Of a stretch of DNA of 11,984 bases, positions 6,962 to 11,984 are shown piece by piece. The DNA is from CAYMJK01 sp043101635 (GTDB lineage Bacteria; Planctomycetota; Phycisphaerae; Phycisphaerales; UBA1924). The stretch is from contig JBICIE010000297.1 in assembly GCA_043101635.1 (NCBI GenBank), forward strand, positions 1 to 11,984. The letters run 5' to 3'. Made by a program: the position numbers and the translations under genes. Within the stretch, counting starts at the first letter, position 1. Every line of letters begins with the position of its first letter. The notes under the pieces were generated by a model that was given only the letters and a program-made list of their open reading frames with translations, did not search any database and was not told the DNA's origin.

Positions 6962-7390
6962 TCAGCCTCCCTCCGGCGCCGCCGCGGTCGCCTCAATCCT
7001 GCGCGCCGCCTCGCCCAGCAGACCGTTGACGAACGATGGCGACTTCTCCCCGCCGAAGGACCGGGCCAGCGCGACCGCCTCGCTGATCGCCACGCCCGGC
7101 GGCGCCCGCCCGCTTCGCATCTCGTAGTGCGCCAGCCGCAGCAGGGCCCGATCGACCGCCGGCTGACGGCTGGCTGGCCACGCCGGCGCCAGTTCCTGCA
7201 TGAGCGCATCGCACGCCTGCCGCTCGGCGAACGCGGCCCGCGCAAGGGCCAGGCTCCGCCGTCGCTCCGCCGCCGACAACTCGACTTCCGCCAGCGATTG
7301 CAGCAGTTCCTCATCCGTCGCCTGCGGCGCCGCGTCGAGCTGGAACAGCGCCTGAAACGCGGCCCGCCGGATACGGCGCATGTGGCTCAT
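6962..7390 (-). CDS. nusB: Transcription antitermination factor NusB
   Basis: NusB binds boxA RNA together with NusE (ribosomal protein S10) and supports antitermination, chiefly in rRNA operons. The 142-residue product has the family's all-helical pattern: R-R-A-A-F-Q-A-L-F-Q-L-D (8-19), V-D-R-A-L-L-R-L-A-H-Y-E-M-R (79-92) and the conserved C-terminal V-A-I-S-E-A-V-A-L-A-R-S-F-G (100-113) followed by S-F-V-N-G-L-L-G (119-126). Its ATG overlaps the ribH stop (ATGA), which indicates coupled translation; no separate Shine-Dalgarno is visible. A second ATG three codons later is possible. The ribH-nusB order is widespread in bacteria, which supports the assignment. Confidence 0.95.
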   Translation of the reverse strand: MSHMRRIRRAAFQALFQLDAAPQATDEELLQSLAEVELSAAERRRSLALARAAFAERQACDALMQELAPAWPASRQPAVDRALLRLAHYEMRSGRAPPGVAISEAVALARSFGGEKSPSFVNGLLGEAARRIEATAAAPEGG

Positions 7391-7896
7391 GAGGTGGCCC
7401 CGGTCAACTTGTCCGGGGCCCGATGTCCCGATGTCGCCGGCTGCCCGCTCGCCAGCGCCCGCGCTGCGCCGAGGGCCTGCAGCGCCGCACGCATCGCTTC
7501 GGCGCCCTTGTTGCCCCTGGCCCCGCCGGCCCGGGCCTCGGCCTGCGCCGCGGTGTCCACCGTCAGCACGCCGAAGGCGACCGGCAGGCGATACCGCACC
7601 GAGACCTCCGTCAGCCCGTGGGCCACCGCCCGGGCGATATGCCTGTCGTGGCTCGTCTCGCCGCGGATCAGGCAGCCGAGGGCGACGATGGCGTCGAATC
7701 GCCCGCTGTGCGCCGCGACGGAGGCGAGCTGCGGCAGCTCGAAGGCCCCGGGCGCGTGGATCGTCTCGACAGCGCTGTCCGGACCACTGGTTTCCACGTA
7801 CGCCGCCCGGGCGCCCGCCTCCAGCCGGTCGGTGACGCTGGCGTTGTAGCGGCTGACGATCAGGGCCACACGCGGCTTGTCCGGATGCGCAGTCAA
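7387..7896 (-). CDS. ribH: 6,7-dimethyl-8-ribityllumazine synthase (RibH)
   Basis: RibH condenses 5-amino-6-ribitylamino-uracil with 3,4-dihydroxy-2-butanone 4-phosphate, the penultimate step of riboflavin synthesis, usually in a pentameric or icosahedral assembly. Family motifs are present in the 169 residues: S-R-Y-N (15-18), G-A-F-E-L-P (50-55), G-C-L-I-R-G-E-T-S-H (74-83, with His83 at the catalytic position) and V-A-F-G-V-L-T-V-D-T (106-115), then N-K-G-A-E-A (129-134). The C-terminal tail after about 145 is longer than usual and low in conservation. The start is inferred to be TTG at 7896: homology begins about 9 residues later and no ATG or GTG is available nearby. There is no Shine-Dalgarno, but TATCAT lies 7 nt upstream. 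No other rib gene is in the window. Confidence 0.94.
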   Translation of the reverse strand: MTAHPDKPRVALIVSRYNASVTDRLEAGARAAYVETSGPDSAVETIHAPGAFELPQLASVAAHSGRFDAIVALGCLIRGETSHDRHIARAVAHGLTEVSVRYRLPVAFGVLTVDTAAQAEARAGGARGNKGAEAMRAALQALGAARALASGQPATSGHRAPDKLTGATS

Positions 7897-7903
7897 GGTC
7901 GGG

Positions 7904-7909
7904 ATGATA
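7904..7909 (-). promoter_or_regulatory. Candidate -10 hexamer immediately before ribH (leaderless start)
   Basis: TATCAT on the minus strand ends 7 nt before the TTG start of ribH, in the 39-bp gap after the M28 peptidase gene. If active, it would begin the message at the start codon. No clear -35 is visible. Confidence 0.4.
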
Positions 7910-7935
7910 GGGCGCAGAACAGCGCCCGCACGCGA

Positions 7936-9258
7936 CTATCGGCGCGCTGCCACCGGGAACGCGACCACGCTGCGCCACCCCGCCGCGTCGTAGGCGCGCA
8001 CGCCGAACAGCCAGTTGTCCTTGCTCAGCGGGATCGTCGCCTCCGTCACGCTGCCCACATCCAGGGCGCCGGTCCAGTCCGGTTCCGTCGTCAGCCGCCA
8101 GACGACCTCGTACCCGGCGACATCCGGCTCCGGGCTGGGGGCCCATCGCAGCGTGGTGTCGCTCGTCAGCTCCGCCGTAATGATGCGGGCCTCTCCCGGC
8201 GCCGACGGCGCATTGGCCAGGCGCACCAGCGTCGAGCCCACAAGCTGCGCCACGCCGTCGAGATACGTCGCGTCCACGTGCTCCAGCGTGTCGCCATAGC
8301 GCACGCCATCTTCGACCCGCAGGTCCTGATGCTGGCGCGTGTAGTCCTCGTACACCACGGTGAACCGCACCGCCGGCAGCCCCGCGTCCACGAACGGCGT
8401 GTGATCCCCGCCACGCAGGAAGCGGTCGTTGCGGAACACCATCATCGCCTGCACCGGCGTCTGCTCCAGCGCGCCGCTCTCGCGCACGAAGCGGGCAAGC
8501 TGCCGCTGCGGCGAGTCGCTCTCGGCGCCCAGCGAACTGATCTGCGCCTGCGTCTCGGCGTCCGCCTGACGCGGCGCGCCCTGGCTGAACACGCGAACAT
8601 GTCGCCGGGCATCCAGCAGATCCTCGATGCCCGGCGGGACCGACGGATCGCCGACCATGTCCAGACTCAGCGCCCCGCCGATGTCCTCGCCCCGCGCCAG
8701 GGCGCTCTCAACGTGGTAGCGGGCCCCGTACAGCCCCTGCTCCTCGCCGGCGGTGCACAGAAAGACGACCGTCGCATCGAGCCTCGTGTCCGCCAGCGTG
8801 CGGGCCAGTTCCATCACCACCGCCACGCCGCTGGCGTCGTCATTGGCCCCGGGGGCGTCCCCGGCGCCATCGAGTCCATCGGAGTTGCGGCTGTCGTAGT
8901 GGCCCAGCACGTAGTACCGCCGGTGGGCCGCCTCCGGCATCGTCCCCGGCAGCACGGCCACGATGTTGACGATCTCGGCGCCATCGGGCAGCCGCCGCCC
9001 CGGGGGCGCCTCGAAGCGCTCCAGCTTCGCCTCCAGCCGCCCGCCGTAGCTCTGCAGCTCCGCCAGGATCCACCGCCGCGCTGCCCCGATGCCACGCTCA
9101 TCGGACTCCGTCTCGCTGAGCGTGTGGCGCGTGCCGAACCCGACCAGCGCCTCCACATTGGCCCGGGCCCGCCCCCCGGAGAGCCCGGCCAGCGAGTCCG
9201 ATGCCGATGGATCCGGTGGCGCCATGATCGCGATTGTTGCGGCAAGCGGGAGCAGCAT
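7936..9258 (-). CDS. Secreted M28-family zinc peptidase with C-terminal fibronectin-III-like domain
   Basis: This is a metallopeptidase of the M28 (aminopeptidase Y/Q-type) family that removes N-terminal residues from peptides outside the cytoplasm. Expected two-zinc ligands are visible in its 440 residues: His120 in G-H-Y-D-S, bridging Asp140 in G-A-N-D-D-A-S-G, Glu172 (base) and Glu173 in T-A-G-E-E-Q-G, Asp200 in L-D-M-V-G-D, and His286 in G-D-H-T-P-F. Residues about 353-438 form a fibronectin type III-like domain, with the W-x-P-S-x-x-x-D-V-x-G-Y-E-V pattern at 372-385. The N terminus has a short hydrophobic stretch (1-12) without basic residues, an atypical signal peptide. The ATG at 9258 has no Shine-Dalgarno. 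It may be the first gene of the ribH-nusB-ftsY unit, 39 bp upstream of ribH. Confidence 0.92.
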   Translation of the reverse strand: MLLPLAATIAIMAPPDPSASDSLAGLSGGRARANVEALVGFGTRHTLSETESDERGIGAARRWILAELQSYGGRLEAKLERFEAPPGRRLPDGAEIVNIVAVLPGTMPEAAHRRYYVLGHYDSRNSDGLDGAGDAPGANDDASGVAVVMELARTLADTRLDATVVFLCTAGEEQGLYGARYHVESALARGEDIGGALSLDMVGDPSVPPGIEDLLDARRHVRVFSQGAPRQADAETQAQISSLGAESDSPQRQLARFVRESGALEQTPVQAMMVFRNDRFLRGGDHTPFVDAGLPAVRFTVVYEDYTRQHQDLRVEDGVRYGDTLEHVDATYLDGVAQLVGSTLVRLANAPSAPGEARIITAELTSDTTLRWAPSPEPDVAGYEVVWRLTTEPDWTGALDVGSVTEATIPLSKDNWLFGVRAYDAAGWRSVVAFPVAARR

Positions 9259-9265
9259 GATCGAC

Positions 9266-9271
9266 AGTGTA
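9266..9271 (-). promoter_or_regulatory. Candidate -10 hexamer before the M28 peptidase gene (leaderless start)
   Basis: TACACT on the minus strand ends 7 nt before the ATG at 9258. No Shine-Dalgarno is present between them. The position fits a leaderless transcript; no good -35 is seen in the GC-only stretch upstream. Confidence 0.35.
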
Positions 9272-9331
9272 ACGCCGCTGCCCCGCCGCCGCCCCGCCCC
9301 CGGTCAGCCCAGCGCCCCGGCGCCGGCTTCC

Positions 9332-9337
9332 TACCAT
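9332..9337 (+). promoter_or_regulatory. Candidate -10 hexamer before the polyprenyl synthase gene (leaderless start)
   Basis: TACCAT ends 5 nt before the GTG at 9343, with no Shine-Dalgarno in between. The divergent gap to the M28 gene is only 84 bp and must hold both promoters. Confidence 0.35.
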
Positions 9338-9342
9338 CGCCC

Positions 9343-10374
9343 GTGCGCGGCGTCATCGACATCCCGGCCGAGCTGGCCCCGGTCGGCGAGGACCTCGCCG
9401 CCTTTCTCGACCGCGTCGCGGGCCGCTTCGATGACCACCTCGCCAGCGAGCTGCCCCCGGTGCGGGACCTGTGCCATCATCTCCGCGGCTACCGCGGCAA
9501 GATGCTCCGCCCCGCCCTGACGCTGCTGGCCGCCATGACCGCGGCGGGCCGGCCGGCCGCGGAGCTGCTCCAGGGCGATCGCGGCGAGGATCTGGTCCGC
9601 ATCGCCGCGGTCTGCGAGCTGATCCACATGGCCACACTGGTCCACGACGATGTCCTCGATGATGCCGACATCCGCCGCCGCACCCGCACCATCAACCGCC
9701 TCCGCGGCAACGAGACCGCCATCATCCTCGGCGATTACCTCATCGCCTCGGCCTACCACCTGTGCTCGACGCTGCAGGACCAGGCCGTCGCCCTGCTGGT
9801 GGCCGCCACCAGCCGCACGCTGTGCGAGGGCGAACTGCTCCAGTTGCACCACCGCGAGGACTGGTCGCTCGATGAGCCGACCTACTTCGAGATCATCGAC
9901 CGCAAGACCGCCGCGCTGATCAGCGCCGCCTGCCGGCTCGGGGCCCGGGCTGCCGGCGCCGGCGCCGGCGCCGAGGGGCGCCTGGCCGAGGGAGGCCGCC
10001 TGCTGGGCATCGCCTTCCAGATCCCGGATGACCTGCTCGATCTCACCGGCGCTGAGGGCGTCGTCGGCAAGAGCCTCGGCAAGGACCCCCAGAAGGGCAA
10101 GTGCACCCTGCCGGTGATCCTCTGGCTGGCCGAGGCGCAGCCCATCGAGCGCGGCCAGCGGCTGGGCCGGCTGCGGCAGGTGACCGACCCGGCCGCCGGG
10201 CCCGCCAGCGCCCTGGCCGAGGCCCTCGACCGCGCTGGCGCCCTCGACCGGGCCCGCCAGCGCGCCAGCGACCTGGTCGAGCGGGCCCGCGCCCTGCTGG
10301 CCGCCTCGCCCCCCTCGCCCGCCCGCCAGCTCATGGACCTCATGGCCCGGGCGATCGTCGAGCGGGCGATGTAG
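9343..10374 (+). CDS. Polyprenyl diphosphate synthase (trans-isoprenyl, probably long-chain)
   Basis: This is a cytosolic, Mg-dependent prenyltransferase that extends allylic diphosphates with isopentenyl diphosphate. The 343 residues contain the R-G-K-M-L-R-P substrate-binding motif (51-57, usually G-G-K-R-L-R-P), first aspartate-rich motif D-D-V-L-D (102-106), K-T near 188-189 and second motif D-D-L-L-D (229-233). Residues 4 and 5 before the first DD are Thr and Ala rather than bulky aromatics, which in this family favours long products (C35-C50, as for quinone side chains); this is inference. An A-G-A-G-A-G-A stretch (204-210), encoded by a GCCGGC repeat at 9952-9972, lies in a loop between helices. 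The GTG at 9343 gives the normal family length, and the open frame upstream is only antisense shadow. The gene stands alone, divergent from the M28 peptidase. Confidence 0.93.
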   Translation: MRGVIDIPAELAPVGEDLAAFLDRVAGRFDDHLASELPPVRDLCHHLRGYRGKMLRPALTLLAAMTAAGRPAAELLQGDRGEDLVRIAAVCELIHMATLVHDDVLDDADIRRRTRTINRLRGNETAIILGDYLIASAYHLCSTLQDQAVALLVAATSRTLCEGELLQLHHREDWSLDEPTYFEIIDRKTAALISAACRLGARAAGAGAGAEGRLAEGGRLLGIAFQIPDDLLDLTGAEGVVGKSLGKDPQKGKCTLPVILWLAEAQPIERGQRLGRLRQVTDPAAGPASALAEALDRAGALDRARQRASDLVERARALLAASPPSPARQLMDLMARAIVERAM

Positions 10375-10565
10375 GGCGGGGGTGGCAGAGAGCAGAGAAC
10401 AGAGAATAGAGAGCAGAGAATAGAGAATAGAGAACAGAGCGTGGCCGCGGCGCGCGGGGGCGCAGCGCCGCATGCGCACTGCGCCCCCCAAAGGAAACAG
10501 GGCGCTGCGCCGCGCCCGGATCTCCATTCTCTATTCTCTATTCTCTATTCTCTTCTTTCTGCCCC
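10375..10565. repeat. Large inverted-repeat structure filling the convergent gap
   Basis: This 191-bp gap lies between two convergent genes. From 10386 to 10439 it holds purine-rich AGAGAA(T/C)AG-type tandem units of about 7-8 bp. From 10524 to 10560 it holds their pyrimidine-rich complement. Outer arms of about 25 bp (10414-10439 with 10524-10549) pair with two or three mismatches. The 84-bp interior is GC-rich and contains a perfect 11-bp inverted repeat, GGCGCAGCGCC (10459-10469) with its complement (10501-10511). It also contains a competing 10-bp stem, GGGGGCGCAG (10456-10465) with 10479-10488. No ORF is credible here. It could be a bidirectional terminator, an RNA or a small mobile-type element. 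Confidence 0.75.
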
Positions 10566-11231
10566 TCACGCCGCGAGGCTCAGCCCGCCCTCGCTCTCGT
10601 TGCTCGGCACACCCAGCAGCACGCTGATGGGCAGCGACGGGTCGGACATCTGGCCGCCGCGCTTGGCGATCAGCTGGTACTGCGCCTGGGCGGTCCCGGC
10701 CGGCACGGTGGCATCGATGAATTCCTTTTCGCCGGTGTCGCCGAGGATCGTGAAGGCGCCGGTCGGCGTCAGCCGCCGCTGGATCTGCGTGTACACCTCG
10801 GCGCCGGGCGCCGGCTGAAGCGCCTTCCAGCGCAGGCGGATGGAGCCGCTGGCGAGGACCTCAGCCGTGATCTCGCTGGGCGTCGCGGGCGCGGGCGCGG
10901 GTGTGGGAGTGGCCGGCGCCGGGATGCCGGCGGTGGCGTAGACGCCGGGGTTCTGCGTGGTCTTGGCGTAGGCCTTGATCTCGGCGATGGCGGCCGAGCC
11001 GAGCGTGCGCATCGTGTCGATGGCATCGTGGAAGTTACCGGTGGCGCCGACGGAGGCGTCGCGGGCCGCCTGGGCGTTGTTCCACTGGGTGCGGGCGGTA
11101 TCCACGGCGGCCTGGAGGTCGGTGACCTGGGTGAGGGTCAAGCCGATAATGGTCGGGTCGGCGGTCCACAGGGGCAGGTGGGTCTCGTAGAACTCGAGGG
11201 CGCCGACGCGGCTGGGGGGCACGATGGCCAT
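10566..11231 (-). CDS. Helical + fibronectin-III-like domain protein of unknown function
   Basis: I recognise the architecture but not a function. The 221-residue protein has no signal peptide. Residues 10-95 are predicted mostly helical, with conserved-looking W-x-x-A-x-x-A and I-K-A-Y-A-K-T-T-x-N-P-x-V-Y elements. A Pro/Ala/Thr linker follows (103-118), then a fibronectin type III-like beta-sandwich (119-206) with I-R-L-R-W-K (131-136), V-Y-T-Q-I-Q-R-R-L (147-155), F-I-D (171-173) and Y-Q-L-I-A-K-R-G-G (185-193). Similar short proteins occur in planctomycetes and verrucomicrobia, from memory. The ATG at 11231 is supported by AGGAG 7 nt upstream (11239-11243). The frame stays open further upstream, but that stretch is low-complexity repeat translation. 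The gene is convergent with the polyprenyl synthase gene. Confidence 0.8.
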   Translation of the reverse strand: MAIVPPSRVGALEFYETHLPLWTADPTIIGLTLTQVTDLQAAVDTARTQWNNAQAARDASVGATGNFHDAIDTMRTLGSAAIAEIKAYAKTTQNPGVYATAGIPAPATPTPAPAPATPSEITAEVLASGSIRLRWKALQPAPGAEVYTQIQRRLTPTGAFTILGDTGEKEFIDATVPAGTAQAQYQLIAKRGGQMSDPSLPISVLLGVPSNESEGGLSLAA

Positions 11232-11497
11232 GACATGTCTCCTGTGCGCTGAGCGCGATGGTGTCTCGTTGAGCGGATGTCGGCGCCGCGTGCGCTGCGG
11301 GCAAGCGGTCCGGGCCCGCGACGCCCGCGCTGCGGCTGCACAACCGGCGCAGGCTGCGCTGCCGGCGCGCAGCGCGGCCCGAGAACGGCCCGCGCCAGCG
11401 CGCTGCCGCCCCCGATGGATGGCCGGGCAGGGCCCGCCCGCGGCCAGCGCAGCCGCCAGCGCCCGGCGGCGGCAGGTCCGTATCACGGATGCGCAGC

Positions 11498-11644
11498 GAT
11501 CATGCGCAAGCGCACAACGATCGTGCGCAAGCGCACAACGACCGTGGGCAAGCGCACAGCCATCGTGCGCAAGCGCGAAACGACCGTGCGCAACGCCGCG
11601 AGAGCCGTGCGCAAGCATGAAACGACCGCGCACAAGCCTCCGGC
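11498..11644. repeat. 21-bp-period direct repeats with a palindromic core (iteron-like)
   Basis: Seven degenerate units occur in phase. Four exact 21-bp steps begin at 11498, 11519, 11540 and 11561; a 24-bp and an 18-bp unit then together restore the register, and a weaker last copy follows. Each unit contains a version of GTGCGCAAGCGCAC, itself a near-perfect palindrome (GTGCGC-AA-GCGCAC). The second unit is the best copy. The plus-strand frame translates to basic heptads of the V-R-K-R-T-T-T type, so a coding origin cannot be fully excluded. Confidence 0.8.
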
Positions 11645-11717
11645 CGCCCTGCGCGCGTCCCCGGCCGCCGTGCACACTCCGAAGATGGCCGCGCAGCGGC
11701 TTAGAATTCATCGCCGC

Positions 11718-11747
11718 GGCTGATCGGCCGACACGGCCGCATCAGCC
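11718..11747 (-). terminator. Strong hairpin downstream of the dockerin gene (possible terminator)
   Basis: GGCTGATCGGCCG (11718-11730) pairs with 11734-11747 through 13 base pairs, with a single bulged C and a 3-nt loop (ACA). It lies 33 bp past the stop codon of the partial dockerin-bearing gene. There is no T-run on either strand, so it is not a classic intrinsic terminator. It could be a stabilising 3' hairpin. Confidence 0.5.
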
Positions 11748-11780
11748 GGCGCCGGTCAGCACCCGGCCGGCCCGCGTTCT

Positions 11781-11984
11781 TTACGGCCCGCACTCCCCGA
11801 GCGCAAACTCGTTCACGAAGCACAGGAAGTCGAACCAGTCGAGCACCCCGGTGGCGTCGCAGTCGGCGTACGGGTCGCCCACGGCGAATCGCGTCTGGAA
11901 GCACAGGAAGTCGAAGAAGTCGATATACCTGCTCCGGTCGCAGTTCACGAAGCAGCTCCCGACATCCTCGATCAGGTCGACCGC
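11781..11984 (-). CDS. Secreted protein C-terminus with dockerin-like pair (5' part outside window)
   Basis: Only the last 67 residues are visible; the gene continues beyond the window edge. Residues 14-65 of the fragment form two dockerin-like EF-hand repeats. The first is degenerate at its Ca loop (N-C-D-R-S-R-Y-I-D-F-F-D, with Asn at position 1 and Arg replacing Gly). The second is intact (D-C-D-A-T-G-V-L-D-W-F-D). They are joined by F-A-V-G-D-P-Y-A, and the protein ends six residues after the last N-E-F. The same module is N-terminal in the hydrolase at 3771-5951. Such modules are usual at the C terminus of exported planctomycete proteins; the function of the main part cannot be told. The stop is TAA at 11783-11781. 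Confidence 0.85.
   Translation of the reverse strand, partial: AVDLIEDVGSCFVNCDRSRYIDFFDFLCFQTRFAVGDPYADCDATGVLDWFDFLCFVNEFALGECGP
11790..11945 (-). repeat. Tandem dockerin-like repeat pair, second locus
   Basis: Two 81-bp-period units encode F-D-F-L-C-F cores. Long runs of their DNA are identical to the pair at 5721-5873, for example AAGCACAGGAAGTCGA on the plus strand. The outermost unit has drifted at the calcium-binding residues. Confidence 0.85.

Larger units (their letters stand above)
11232..11780. other. Long region with no convincing gene
   Basis: About 550 bp separate the fibronectin-like gene from the partial dockerin gene. Bases 11245-11495 are extremely GC-rich with no recognisable motif. 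Bases 11498-11644 hold 21-bp-period repeats, and 11718-11747 a strong hairpin. Both strands have open frames here, but their translations are Arg/Ala/Gly-rich or pure repeat, as expected by chance in such composition. The promoter of the downstream fibronectin-like gene should lie here; I could not place it. Confidence 0.6.

Noticed and set aside
7423..9342. Very long plus-strand open frame running into the polyprenyl synthase
   Set aside because: It lies antisense to nusB/ribH/M28 codons and has shadow-type Arg/Pro/Ala-rich translation. Family homology begins only after the GTG at 9343.
9331..10527. Long minus-strand open frame over the polyprenyl synthase
   Set aside because: It is the antisense shadow of a clear enzyme gene and includes translation of the AGAGAATAG repeats.
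10386..10560. AGAGAATAG repeats as a CRISPR array
   Set aside because: The units are 7-8 bp, directly adjacent and lack spacers. They are inverted about a central core, and no cas genes are present.
11277..11723. Plus-strand 148-codon frame as a gene for a basic heptad-repeat protein
   Set aside because: There is no Shine-Dalgarno, no family resemblance outside the repeats, and Arg/Ala-rich chance-like composition. It is kept only as an alternative reading of the repeat array.

Overview
The window is very GC-rich, densely packed DNA, apparently the end of a metagenomic or draft-genome contig: its first 13 bases match the tail of an Illumina adapter. Most of it looks like a planctomycete, probably of the Phycisphaerae. 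The main clue is a pair of dockerin-like EF-hand repeats with a Phe-rich D-F-F-D-F-L-C-F core, found in two different secreted proteins. This is a lineage inference from recalled family features, not a database result.

Layout. Bases 14-613 (minus) carry the N-terminal 200 residues of an iron-containing alcohol dehydrogenase. Its strong CTG/AGC codon preference looks proteobacterial, and a chimeric join to the rest of the contig somewhere around 600-720 is suspected. Next on the minus strand, in transcription order, are an ABC transporter ATPase (3196-2516), its FtsX/MacB-type permease (2519-1215, start and stop overlapping by 4 nt) and a secreted trypsin-fold protein lacking the catalytic His (1195-644). 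The last of these is probably cut short by the suspected join. Divergent from this operon is ytoQ (3264-3716, plus). A 16-bp perfect palindrome lies between the two, and a strong intrinsic terminator follows ytoQ at its convergence with the next minus gene.

The central block (minus) is a housekeeping cluster read from 9258 to 6023: a secreted M28 peptidase, ribH (lumazine synthase), nusB and ftsY. The last three are tightly spaced, with ATGA or TGA-GTG junctions. Downstream of ftsY, with its own promoter candidate and Shine-Dalgarno, is a secreted alpha/beta hydrolase (5951-3771) whose dockerin pair sits unusually at the N terminus. Divergent from the M28 gene is a long-chain polyprenyl diphosphate synthase (9343-10374, plus).

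The right end is more unusual. The convergent gap 10375-10565 is filled by a large inverted-repeat structure with AGAGAATAG-type arms. It is followed by a small protein with a helical N-terminal part and a fibronectin-III-like C-terminal part (11231-10566, minus). About 550 bp with no convincing gene come next, containing seven 21-bp-spaced copies of a near-palindrome. The window ends in the C-terminal dockerin pair of another secreted protein (11781-11984, minus).

Two modes of translation start seem to be used. Several genes have a good Shine-Dalgarno. Others have none and instead carry a TANNNT hexamer 5-7 nt before the start codon, which suggests leaderless mRNAs.
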